Shown here: positions 17,784 through 25,196 of the stretch, piece after piece | Numbering within the stretch: position 1 is the stretch's first letter | Layout: every line of letters starts with the position of its first letter | From: Cupriavidus gilardii J11 | GTDB lineage: Bacteria; Pseudomonadota; Gammaproteobacteria; Burkholderiales; Burkholderiaceae | Direction: 5' to 3' | Assembly (NCBI RefSeq): GCF_007829435.1 | Contig: NZ_VLJN01000065.1 | Coordinates: 32,268-81,030, forward strand | Length of the DNA: 48,763 bases | Notes under the pieces: generated by a model | Seen by the model: the letters and a program-made list of their open reading frames with translations, nothing else | Database searches by the model: none | What the model was told of the DNA's origin: nothing | Translations under genes and position numbers: made by a program

Positions 17784-19088
17784 TTAGAGCGAGCGGAACT
17801 TGCCCTGCACGGGAATGCCGGGCATGGTCTTGTTGTTGACCACGAGAAGGTCATAGGGGTGGGTCTTGCCCTTGAACCACTGGGCTCCCACCAGCGGCGT
17901 CTTGGCCACGTTCCTGACCGGTCCCCTTGCCCAGGACAAGGGCCCCACCACCGTGTTCAGATTCGTTGCCGCGATGGCATCCCGAATGGCCTCCTTGTCG
18001 TCAATGCTGCTGGTGCGCCTGAGCGCGTCGAGCGCGACCTCGAACATCGCATGGGAGCAACCGAGCGGCTGCGACCATGGCTTGCCGGTCGCCTTTTCAT
18101 AGGCCATCGCCACTTCCATGGCGCTTTGTCCGGTCATGGACGAGCGGAACGGACGGTTCGCGCTCCAGAACGATTCCTGCGAGATCCCCTCGCCGATGTC
18201 GCCCACCGCCTCGATCGCGGAGGGAAATGCCAACGCCTTGCCCACCGTGACGATCTTCGGCTTGAAGCCCTGTTGCTTGGCCTGCGTCCAGAACGTCTTG
18301 AAATCCGGAGGCGTCGGAACACCGGCCACGATCTCGACATTGGCGGCCTTGAACGCCGCGATATAGGCGCTGAAGTCGGCCTGCATGTTCTGGTAGCGCC
18401 CGGGATCGACCACCTTGTAACCGCGCGCCTTCAGCACCGGCGGAAAGCCCATCTTCGGGTCGCCCCATGCGTTGCCGTCGCCGTCGTTGGAGAACAGCAG
18501 CCCGACGACCTTGTCGGTCGGGATCTCGGCCCACATGTTCGTGAAGACCTCGATCACGTCTTCGAGACCGAAATAGAAGTGATAGGTCCATTCGAAGCCC
18601 CGCTTCGGCGTCCCGCCCCGCGTGAAGTACCACGCTTGCCAAGGGGCCGCCGTGGAGATGCAAGGAACGCCGTTCAGTTCGCACTGGTCAGACACGGGAT
18701 TGGTGGTCTCCGGGGTACCCCCCACCACCATCAGGTCGATCTCGTTGCGCAGGATCAGATCGGTGGCCGCTTCCGCGGCCTTGTTCGGGTTCGACTGGCA
18801 GTCCTTCATCCATACCTGCACCGGGTGCACCTTCCCATTGATGGCGATGCCGCGTCGCGTGGCATCGATGAACTGCGCCTGCGTGAACTTGTCTACTTCG
18901 CCGAAGCCTGCGAGCTGCCCCGTCTGCGGCGATACGAGGCCAACCCGAAGGGGACGCCCTGCCCCCTGGGCGCGCGCCAGCGGGTTCAGTCCGGCGAGTC
19001 CGGCAGCCCCGAGCGCGATGGTGGTACCGGCAGCCGTGACGGCGAAACGGCGGCGGCCCGGATCTACTGCGTCCTTGCTATGGCCCAT
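17784..19088 (-). CDS. Periplasmic binding protein of the ABC importer (Tat-type signal)
   Basis: Type I periplasmic binding protein of 434 residues (LivK/AmiC-like fold). The N-terminus has a twin-arginine pattern (DPGRRRFAVTAAG) followed by a hydrophobic stretch ending near ARAQGA, so Tat export is likely. The mature part begins LRVGLVSPQTGQLAGFGEVDK and includes VVGGTPETTNPVSDQCE. AAGGAGTCGACTC precedes the ATG. It is larger than typical LivK and resembles binding proteins of aromatic or amide importers. As first gene of the transporter set it defines specificity, probably for the compound attacked by the monooxygenase encoded just before it; this last point is inference. Confidence 0.92.
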   Translation of the reverse strand: MGHSKDAVDPGRRRFAVTAAGTTIALGAAGLAGLNPLARAQGAGRPLRVGLVSPQTGQLAGFGEVDKFTQAQFIDATRRGIAINGKVHPVQVWMKDCQSNPNKAAEAATDLILRNEIDLMVVGGTPETTNPVSDQCELNGVPCISTAAPWQAWYFTRGGTPKRGFEWTYHFYFGLEDVIEVFTNMWAEIPTDKVVGLLFSNDGDGNAWGDPKMGFPPVLKARGYKVVDPGRYQNMQADFSAYIAAFKAANVEIVAGVPTPPDFKTFWTQAKQQGFKPKIVTVGKALAFPSAIEAVGDIGEGISQESFWSANRPFRSSMTGQSAMEVAMAYEKATGKPWSQPLGCSHAMFEVALDALRRTSSIDDKEAIRDAIAATNLNTVVGPLSWARGPVRNVAKTPLVGAQWFKGKTHPYDLLVVNNKTMPGIPVQGKFRSL

Positions 19089-19136
19089 GAGTCGACTCCT
19101 TGTGGCGGTGATGGAATGGATGAGGCGGCAGCCGGG

Positions 19137-19622
19137 TCAGGCGGCGGCCAATCGGTGCGCGCTTGCGTAGCTGCCGTCCTGGTACAACAAGGGGGACACC
19201 TGATCTGCAATCAGCACGTGTTCCACGCGGCCGATGAAGATGGTGTGGGTGCCATAAGCGATGCGCCGGTCGACCAGGCAGAACAGGTTGGCCTGGGCGT
19301 CCTCGAGATAAGGCAGGCCGTCGTCATGCAATTGCCAGCTGCCCACGCTAAAGCGCTCCGCCCCTTTCAACCGGCCGCTGAACGCCTGCGACAGATCCAC
19401 TTGCGAGCTGTCAAGCAGATTCACGCAGAAGCGCTCCGCGCCGCTGATCGCGTGATGGAACGACGCCGCGGTATTGACACAAACCAGAAGCGAGGACGGC
19501 TCCGCGCATACCGACGTGACGGCTGTGGCCGTCATGCCGTGGGCGCCGGCTTCGTTCGCGCACGTGATGATGCTGACGGTACTGGCCATGCGCCGCATGG
19601 CGGTCTTGAAGTCCGCGATCAT
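19137..19622 (-). CDS. Flavin reductase, small component of a two-component monooxygenase
   Basis: A 161-residue flavin-reductase-domain protein (HpaC/DszD-like). It supplies reduced FMN or FAD from NAD(P)H to a partner oxygenase. Diagnostic stretches are GMTATAVTSVCAEPSSLLVC (residues about 29-48), FCVNLLDSS, and GTHTIFIGRVEHV near the C-terminus. The ATG at 19622 has GGAGG upstream and lies 22 nt after the oxygenase stop. Adjacency to the acyl-CoA-dehydrogenase-like oxygenase identifies the pair. Confidence 0.93.
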   Translation of the reverse strand: MIADFKTAMRRMASTVSIITCANEAGAHGMTATAVTSVCAEPSSLLVCVNTAASFHHAISGAERFCVNLLDSSQVDLSQAFSGRLKGAERFSVGSWQLHDDGLPYLEDAQANLFCLVDRRIAYGTHTIFIGRVEHVLIADQVSPLLYQDGSYASAHRLAAA

Positions 19623-19644
19623 TTCAGATGGCCTCCATCGCCGC

Positions 19645-20850
19645 TCAAATCAGATCGGTGTTCTGCGGCAAGCCAAGAACGATCCGGCCATACATCTCGC
19701 GGGCGGTGTCCAGACAGTTCAGGCCATGCAGATTGATCGCATGCAGGTCGAGCCAGGCACGTTGCACGGGATTGCCCAGCGCGACCGCCGACCCGCCCGA
19801 GGACAGGTACAGCATCTGGACCGCCTCCAGGCACAGCCGCGATGCATAGGCCGTATCCATGCGCACCTGGGCGCGCTGGTCGAGCGGCATCAGTTCACGC
19901 GCTTCGGCATAGCGCTCGATGTTCCGCGCCGCCTGATGCAGGATCGAACGTGCCGCATTGATACGCGTGGCGGCATCGGCCACCATCACATGCGTGACCG
20001 GCATCTCCATTTGGATTTCGTGGCGGGTATAGATGACCTGCTTGCCTGGCAGACGGGCCTTGAAGTCGGCCAGCGCGCCCTCGGCCAGGCCCAGCGCCGT
20101 CGGGCCCAACGCAATGGCCAGCACGGGAATGACGCCCGAGTGGTACAGGCTTCCCTCGTGAATCGCCATTCCGGGATTGCTTCCTTCAATGGCCCGCGGC
20201 ATCGACAGGAAGCGGTGAGCGGGCACGAACACCTCGCGTGCGACCACGCTATTGCTGCCGGTGGCCTTCAGGCTGGCGACGTTCCAGTCGTCCTTGACCT
20301 CCAGCTCGGCGATCGGAATCAGGAATTCGCCCTCGTCGACGGGCTGGCCGTCATCGTCCTGCACGATCCCGCCAAGCATGACCCAGTCCGCCGCGGTCGA
20401 TCCGGAACAGAATGGCCAGAAGCCGTTGAGGATATAGCCGCCATGGGTGCGGCGGGCCTTGCCGCGCGAACTGACGACCGCCGAGATCAGGGCATCGGGA
20501 TTCGCGGCGAATACATCGTCCTGTGCCTGCCGATCGAACAGGCCGATCAGCCAATGGTGGGCCCCGGTCACGGCCGTAACCCAAGCCGATGCGCCGCATC
20601 CCGCCGCGAGCGCCGCCACCGCATCGATGAACTCGTGCAGGTCGGTCTCCAGGCCGCCGCAGCGCCGCGGCTGCAGTGCCTTGAACATGCCCGCCAGGCG
20701 CAAGTCCTGAACGTTGTCGTCGGGCAAGCGTCGCAACGCCTCTGCCTGCGGAACCCGGTCGCGCAGCGTCTTTGCGAGGGCACGCGCATTGCCGACCAGA
20801 TCGGGACGTTGCCCGGTCGAGGAGTCGGCGGCCAGTACTGCGAATGTCAT
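19645..20850 (-). CDS. Flavin-dependent monooxygenase, acyl-CoA dehydrogenase fold (oxygenase component)
   Basis: A 401-residue protein of the acyl-CoA-dehydrogenase-like class D flavin monooxygenases (HsaA, DszC and C2-type hydroxylase relatives). The N-terminal helical domain is followed by a beta domain (ASAWVTAVTGAHHWL, GYILNGFWPFCSGS) and a four-helix C-terminal domain. The catalytic Glu region of true acyl-CoA dehydrogenases is not evident, and a flavin reductase follows, so it is a hydroxylase and not a dehydrogenase. AAGGAGAGCTTC precedes the ATG at 20850. It is the first gene of the operon, behind the perfect -24/-12 promoter. Inference: it hydroxylates a hydroxypyridine (or related ring) to 2,5-dihydroxypyridine for the NicX-like enzyme. 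Confidence 0.88.
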   Translation of the reverse strand: MTFAVLAADSSTGQRPDLVGNARALAKTLRDRVPQAEALRRLPDDNVQDLRLAGMFKALQPRRCGGLETDLHEFIDAVAALAAGCGASAWVTAVTGAHHWLIGLFDRQAQDDVFAANPDALISAVVSSRGKARRTHGGYILNGFWPFCSGSTAADWVMLGGIVQDDDGQPVDEGEFLIPIAELEVKDDWNVASLKATGSNSVVAREVFVPAHRFLSMPRAIEGSNPGMAIHEGSLYHSGVIPVLAIALGPTALGLAEGALADFKARLPGKQVIYTRHEIQMEMPVTHVMVADAATRINAARSILHQAARNIERYAEARELMPLDQRAQVRMDTAYASRLCLEAVQMLYLSSGGSAVALGNPVQRAWLDLHAINLHGLNCLDTAREMYGRIVLGLPQNTDLI

Positions 20851-20896
20851 GAAGCTCTCCTTGTTGGCTGTTTCGGCTGCTGGGTATCGCCGGAAG

Positions 20897-20912
20897 AGCA
20901 ACAAGGGTGCCA
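20897..20912 (-). promoter_or_regulatory. Sigma-54 (-24/-12) promoter of the catabolic operon
   Basis: TGGCAC-CCTTG-TTGCT is an exact match to TGGCAC-N5-TTGCW, with GG and GC 10 bp apart. The predicted start near 20886 gives a 35 nt leader before the monooxygenase ATG at 20850. The locus encodes its own sigma-54 activator, which strengthens the call. Confidence 0.88.
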
Positions 20913-21065
20913 GGGGGTCTGCGCGTCTCGGCGCAACGGCAGCGGCAGCGCGTCGCGATTGCCGTGAAGGCGCATGCCGCCGCGCTTTGCGGGAAATGGC
21001 CAGGTGGCCGGACACGGCGGCATGGCGCAGTTGGCGCGGCCGGCCACGCAATGCGGCCCCGCTCG

Positions 21066-21130
21066 CGCTTCATCAATTGATGAAGCGGGCCCCCGTCTCG
21101 CACAAGCCGGCTTTCAGAAATAGATGAAGC
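21066..21130 (-). promoter_or_regulatory. Probable upstream activating sequences for the XylR/DmpR-type activator
   Basis: 21066-21087 is a perfect 22 bp palindrome (CGCTTCATCAA followed by its reverse complement). A degenerate second copy, with GCTTTCA at 21110 and TGAAGC ending at 21130, sits 43-44 bp away, about four helical turns. The palindrome centre is about 165 bp upstream of the -24 element, the usual range for enhancers of this activator class. Its core TCAATTGA resembles, from memory, XylR/DmpR sites. Between these sites and the promoter (20913-21065) I see no gene. An operator for the divergent gene at 21228 is the alternative. Confidence 0.65.
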
Positions 21131-21227
21131 CGCAAGGACAGCCAGGCCTTTTCAGAATCCGCCCAGCCCCATCGGGCGCCCGGCTCGATAAGCTCGAGCG
21201 TCCCTTCACTTCTCCTTGGCCATACCG

Positions 21228-21641
21228 ATGGAATCGATCCGCACTCTGCCTCGAACCGAAGCCGCCGTCGCACGCGACGCCCTTGCCTTCCCGCCGGCCG
21301 GCGCTGTGGGCGCGGACGTTGTCCGCGGGCCACGCGATTGTGCCGAAGCGCTTGCCATCACGCGGCGCCTGCAGGCGGCGATCGACAACACGGCTCCAGG
21401 CCGGCCTGACGACTTCGTGGTGCTGCGGCTGGCCGACCTGCGGCAAATGGACGCCTGGGGGATCACGATCCAGGGCGAAACGCTGCACAGCTATTTCGAT
21501 CTGGGCTCGATCGACGACGCCGTTCCGCACTACCCCGTGACCAGGGACGAGGCGCGGTGGCTGTGGCCGGCAATGGAGGCATGGACGGGCGCCACCTGTG
21601 GCGCCGCTGGGGGACGCCGTCGTTGGCGCGATACGGCTTGA
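21228..21641 (+). CDS. Hypothetical protein
   Basis: Unrecognised 137-residue protein, divergent from the catabolic operon. The first 50 residues are Ala/Arg-rich. Residues about 45-125 look folded (DDFVVLRLADLRQMDAWGIT, HSYFDLGSIDD, DEARWLWPAMEAWTG), and the C-terminus is Gly/Arg-rich. The ATG at 21228 has no clear ribosome site; a TTG four codons upstream is possible. An intrinsic terminator follows at 21655, supporting expression on this strand. No function is proposed. Confidence 0.55.
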   Translation: MESIRTLPRTEAAVARDALAFPPAGAVGADVVRGPRDCAEALAITRRLQAAIDNTAPGRPDDFVVLRLADLRQMDAWGITIQGETLHSYFDLGSIDDAVPHYPVTRDEARWLWPAMEAWTGATCGAAGGRRRWRDTA

Positions 21642-21654
21642 GGCTACGTCCAGA

Positions 21655-21684
21655 AAGACGGCGCTTCGGCGCCGTCTTCCGTTT
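21655..21684. terminator. Intrinsic terminator between convergent genes
   Basis: Perfect 10 bp stem AAGACGGCGC / GCGCCGTCTT closed by a TTCG tetraloop, then CCGTTT. It lies between the genes ending at 21641 (+) and 21684 (-) and may serve both. Confidence 0.75.
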
Positions 21685-21929
21685 CACTCCTTGACCACGC
21701 CGATGCCGTCTCCCTCCAGCCGCAGCTCGACCTTCGGCGGCTCCTCCATCATCCGCATCGTCTTCTGCCCGATCGCGATGCTGACGCCGCCGTATACGCG
21801 CCTGCCGACCACCACCGCGGCATCGGGGCACGGATGCAGCTGCTCGGCCAGTTTGGCCAGATGCGCGTCGGTGTCCATGATGTCGCGGGTGTACTTGAAG
21901 TTTGACGCACCTATGGAGGTCCGATGCAT
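21684..21929 (-). CDS. Diverged tandem copy of the FapA-like C-terminal end (small open frame)
   Basis: An 81-residue frame. From FKYTRDI onward it aligns without gaps over about 55 residues to the C-terminus of the preceding DUF342 protein: LAKLAEQLHP, a YGGV block, then IGQKTMR. Many of the DNA differences are third-position or conservative (K/R, I/V, T/S), which suggests that the frame has been kept under selection rather than decaying. The ATG overlaps the upstream stop as TGATG, which would couple translation. Whether it is expressed, or is a remnant of a lost paralogue, cannot be decided from sequence. The first 10 residues have no counterpart. Confidence 0.5.
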   Translation of the reverse strand: MHRTSIGASNFKYTRDIMDTDAHLAKLAEQLHPCPDAAVVVGRRVYGGVSIAIGQKTMRMMEEPPKVELRLEGDGIGVVKE

Positions 21930-23557
21930 CACGAGCCCTGCACCACCCCAACGGCCTCCCCCACCAACCCAAAACTCGCCCCCGGCATATCCTCCATCAC
22001 CCGCATCGTCTTCTGCCCAATAGTGATGGTGACCCCGCCGTAGAGTCGCTTGCCAACCGCCACCACCGCATCCGGACGCGGATGCAGTTGCTCCGCCAGC
22101 TTGGCCAGTTGCCCGTCCAGATCAAGGATGTCCCGCGTGTACTTGAACAGCGTGGCGCGGGCCTTCTCGCGCAGTTCCGGCGTGGCCCGCTCCGGGTACT
22201 TGGCGAAGAAGGAGATCAGTTGCTGGATCTTGTCCTGTTCCTGCTGATTCCTGGCGCGATCGGCTTCGAGTGCGGCTTTCTCTGCGTCGGCATAGGGATT
22301 GAGGCCGACGAAGATGGCGGTGGCGGTGCCGGCCGGCGCGCCGATCGTCGCGGCGCGCACCGCGTGCCACGCGCGGCAGCGGCCGCCGGTGATGTTGCCA
22401 CTGCCGCTGGCGGGATCGCCCGCGCTGATGGTCTCGGCCGCGGCCACGTCGCTGTGCCGGATGCCGCTTTCCACGGTCACGGAAGCGCCCGCCTCCACCA
22501 CCGCGCCTTCGATGAAGCGCGCCTGCACCGATCCCTTGCATTGGATCCGGGCGAGCGCATGGTTGGGATCCTGCGGACCGCCTTCGACCTTGCCGATAAT
22601 GCCGCCATGGACGACCACATTGCCGCCGGCCTCGACATGCGCGGCCTCGACCGTGCCGTTGACGATAACGTCCCCCGCCACGCGCACCGACATGCCGGTC
22701 TTGATATCGCCATTGACCTTCAGCGTACCGTCGAAGGCGATATTGCCGGAATGCATGTCCACGGCTTCGACATTGACGACCGGGTTCACGCTGACGCCTC
22801 GCCCGCGCACCGACGGCAGTCCCGCGACGGCGGCGATCAGCAGATTGGGGTCGTTGGGGTCGGTCTCGACGCCGCTGAGCCGCTCGGAAAACGGCGTGTC
22901 CGGCAGTTCGGCCGCCGGCAGCACGTTGCCGTAGACATCCTGCCCGGGCTTGCCCTGGACCGCTGGAGTGCGGCGCATCAGCGGCGTGCCGGGCTGCACC
23001 AGCAGCAGGCCGCCGAGCTCGCGCAGGTCGACGCGTTCCCGGTCGTCGGCGGCCTCGCCGCGACGCGGGCCGATCAACACGTCGAAGCGGGCCGGTGAAC
23101 CGGTGGTCGGTGCGGCGCCGAGAACGATGGGCAGGTCCTCGCAGCGGCCGGCGGCAAAGGCCTCGGCCAGGGCTGCCTCGTCGACCGGCAACTTGATGCC
23201 GCGCGCGGCAACCGCGGTGCGCACGTCCAGGGGTTCGACGGGCCGGCCGCCCTGGGCCGGCATCAGCGTCAGCCGGACTACTAACCCGTCGCCATCGATC
23301 TCAAGCTCGAAGAAGCCGTCGACAAGCTCGCCGACCACGGCCTCTACCGGTTCGTCCGAGCGATGAACCGCCAGCAGGAAGCGGGCGATCGCCGCCTCGT
23401 CCAGCCGGGCGTGCGCCCATCCGCGTTCGGCTAGCGCGGCCTCCAAAGCGGCCCGGTCGGGCGGCACACCGCCGCCATGTTGATCGAACATGACATGCAG
23501 CGTCTTGTCCGCGTCATTCAGCGTCAACCGCATCCCGCCGGCTTCCTGGTTCTCCAT
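21929..23557 (-). CDS. DUF342/FapA family protein
   Basis: A 542-residue cytosolic protein of the FapA family. The N-terminal part (about 1-170) has a variable domain. The central region (about 215-400) is a right-handed beta-helix of valine/glycine-rich repeats (GDIKTGMSVRVAGDVIVNGTV, split here at turns of about 20 residues), typical of polymer-forming bactofilin-like folds. A Gln/Glu-rich coiled coil (about 430-500) and a small C-terminal domain (YGGVTITIGQKTMRVME) end it. GGGGAG lies before the ATG at 23557. The role in the family is poorly defined (cell-surface or flagellar-assembly links). Its last 73 residues are duplicated just downstream. Confidence 0.85.
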   Translation of the reverse strand: MENQEAGGMRLTLNDADKTLHVMFDQHGGGVPPDRAALEAALAERGWAHARLDEAAIARFLLAVHRSDEPVEAVVGELVDGFFELEIDGDGLVVRLTLMPAQGGRPVEPLDVRTAVAARGIKLPVDEAALAEAFAAGRCEDLPIVLGAAPTTGSPARFDVLIGPRRGEAADDRERVDLRELGGLLLVQPGTPLMRRTPAVQGKPGQDVYGNVLPAAELPDTPFSERLSGVETDPNDPNLLIAAVAGLPSVRGRGVSVNPVVNVEAVDMHSGNIAFDGTLKVNGDIKTGMSVRVAGDVIVNGTVEAAHVEAGGNVVVHGGIIGKVEGGPQDPNHALARIQCKGSVQARFIEGAVVEAGASVTVESGIRHSDVAAAETISAGDPASGSGNITGGRCRAWHAVRAATIGAPAGTATAIFVGLNPYADAEKAALEADRARNQQEQDKIQQLISFFAKYPERATPELREKARATLFKYTRDILDLDGQLAKLAEQLHPRPDAVVAVGKRLYGGVTITIGQKTMRVMEDMPGASFGLVGEAVGVVQGS

Positions 23558-23767
23558 CGCTCCCCCTGCACTTGTTTGGTGATTTCGTTTTGCAGCGTAT
23601 GGGCGCCTGGATGGCATGACGCCCCACCGTCACCTACGGCAGGTCGGCGGAAAACTTTAGAGATTTTTTTGGGAGCGGCTTCCCGTAGAATGGCGGGTCG
23701 CGCGCCGGCTCAAGGTTTCCAGTCGACGGCGCCTTCGGCCCTGCCGCCGCAATGCCCCTTCCGCATC

Positions 23768-24595
23768 ATGTCGAACACCCACGAAATCCGTCCCGGCCAG
23801 TCGATCGAGCTGCTCAAGGAACTCCATATCCTGACGCGCGACGGCAAGATGAACCAGGACAGTCGCCGCAAGCTGAAGCAGGTCTACCACCTGTATCAGT
23901 TCATCGAACCGTTGTTGCAGGCGGTCAAGCGCGACCATGGCGATGTCACGCTGGTCGACCACGGCGCCGGCAAGTCGTATCTCGGCTTCATCCTCTACGA
24001 CCTGTTCTTCAAGTCGCTGCAGGACCATTCGCATATCTACGGCATCGAAACGCGGGAGGAACTGGTGCGCTCCTCCACCGCGCTGGCGCAGAGGCTGGGC
24101 TTTCCGGGCATGTCGTTCCTGAACCTGTCGGTGGCGGAGTCCATCACGTCCGACCAGTTGCCGCCCACCGTGGACATCGTCACGGCGCTGCACGCCTGCA
24201 ACACGGCGACCGACGATGCCATCCGCTTCGCGCTGACCAAGCGCGCCCGGTACATCGTGGTGGTGCCCTGCTGCCAGGCCGAGGTGGCCGCCGTGCTGCG
24301 CAAGAACAAGGCACGCGCGCTTGCCAATCCGCTGACGGAGATCTGGCGGCATCCGTTGCATACGCGCGAGTTCGGCAGCCAGGTGACCAATGTGCTGCGC
24401 TGCCTGCAGCTTGAAGCGCATGGCTATCAGGTGACGGTGACCGAGCTGGTCGGCTGGGAGCACTCGATGAAGAACGAGCTGATCGTCGCCGAGTACAAGA
24501 ACCTGCCGCGTCGCCGGCCCGCGGAACGTCTGGCCCATGTGCTGGAGACGCTGGGCCTGGAGGAAATGCGCGAGCGCTTCTTTACGCCAGCCTGA
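23768..24595 (+). CDS. SAM-dependent methyltransferase, Methyltransf_32-like
   Basis: A 275-residue putative methyltransferase. The cofactor-binding region begins at VTLVDHGAGKSYLGFIL (about residue 62), followed by YGIETREELV, with an acidic residue at the end of strand 2, and TALHACNTATDDAI. VVPCCQAEV is a Cys-pair motif seen in the Methyltransf_32 (RrmJ/GSTCD-related) group. The substrate is unknown. The ATG at 23768 begins the conserved part; a TAGAAT -10-like element lies about 80 nt upstream (near 23685). It is flanked by genes on the opposite strand, ending 3 nt from the DUF1415 gene. Confidence 0.82.
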   Translation: MSNTHEIRPGQSIELLKELHILTRDGKMNQDSRRKLKQVYHLYQFIEPLLQAVKRDHGDVTLVDHGAGKSYLGFILYDLFFKSLQDHSHIYGIETREELVRSSTALAQRLGFPGMSFLNLSVAESITSDQLPPTVDIVTALHACNTATDDAIRFALTKRARYIVVVPCCQAEVAAVLRKNKARALANPLTEIWRHPLHTREFGSQVTNVLRCLQLEAHGYQVTVTELVGWEHSMKNELIVAEYKNLPRRRPAERLAHVLETLGLEEMRERFFTPA

Positions 24596-24598
24596 CGA

Positions 24599-25189
24599 TT
24601 AGTCCGGCTCGCGTCCGTCGTCGTCCGCCGCGCCGGCCATCCAGCGCTGCCAGCCCTGATGGCCGAGCCGGCGCAACGTTTCCTGATTGCGCTCGTAGAT
24701 GTCGGCCGCGTCCGGCACGGCCTGCACCGCGCGGGCAATACTGTCCTCGCGCAGAAGATGCAGGATGGGATAAGGCGAGCGGTTGCTGTAGTTCTCGATA
24801 TCGTCGCCATCCGCGTCGGCGAAGCGATAGTCCGGATGAAAGCTGGCGATCTGCAGCACGCCGTCGAGCCGCAGGCTTTGCAGCAGCCGGTCGGAGAAAT
24901 ACAGGAAGTCGTTGTAGTCGTCGAAATCCCCGAGCATGCGGGGAACGATCAGCAGGGTCGTGTCGATGCGCGCCGCGTCGGTATCCGCCAGCAACCGGAG
25001 TTCGTCCTCCAATTCGGCGAGCAGCGCCCCGGTGTCCGTGGCCTCGCTGACGACGTAGCGGATCTGCTCCTTGACATGCACGCTCTTGGCGAACGGACAC
25101 AGATTCAGGCCGATCACCGCCCGGGTCAGCCAGTGCCGCGTGGCGGCGACGATGGCATCGCGGTCGGGGAAGACGGACGTCTGCGACAC
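24599..25189 (-). CDS. DUF1415 family protein
   Basis: About 196 residues of a conserved proteobacterial family of unknown function. Diagnostic parts are LTRAVIGLNLCPFAKSVH near the N-terminus, TTLLIVPRMLGDFDDYNDFL, IASFHPDYRFAD and SPYPILHLLRE. The conserved Cys in NLCPFA and the HPDY motif suggest a metal or thiol role, but none is proven. The best start is a GTG at 25189, 7 nt after the stop of the flavoprotein gene, so the two form an operon. Confidence 0.82.
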   Translation of the reverse strand: MSQTSVFPDRDAIVAATRHWLTRAVIGLNLCPFAKSVHVKEQIRYVVSEATDTGALLAELEDELRLLADTDAARIDTTLLIVPRMLGDFDDYNDFLYFSDRLLQSLRLDGVLQIASFHPDYRFADADGDDIENYSNRSPYPILHLLREDSIARAVQAVPDAADIYERNQETLRRLGHQGWQRWMAGAADDDGREPD

Positions 25190-25196
25190 GGCGCTA

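Noticed and set aside
17859..19736. A 625-codon plus-strand frame opposite the ABC binding protein and flavin reductase
   Set aside because: Antisense to two well-supported genes; composition typical of a GC shadow frame.
19645..20850. Reading the acyl-CoA-dehydrogenase-like gene as a beta-oxidation enzyme
   Set aside because: A flavin reductase follows it directly, no CoA ligase, hydratase or thiolase is nearby, and sequence blocks fit class D monooxygenases.
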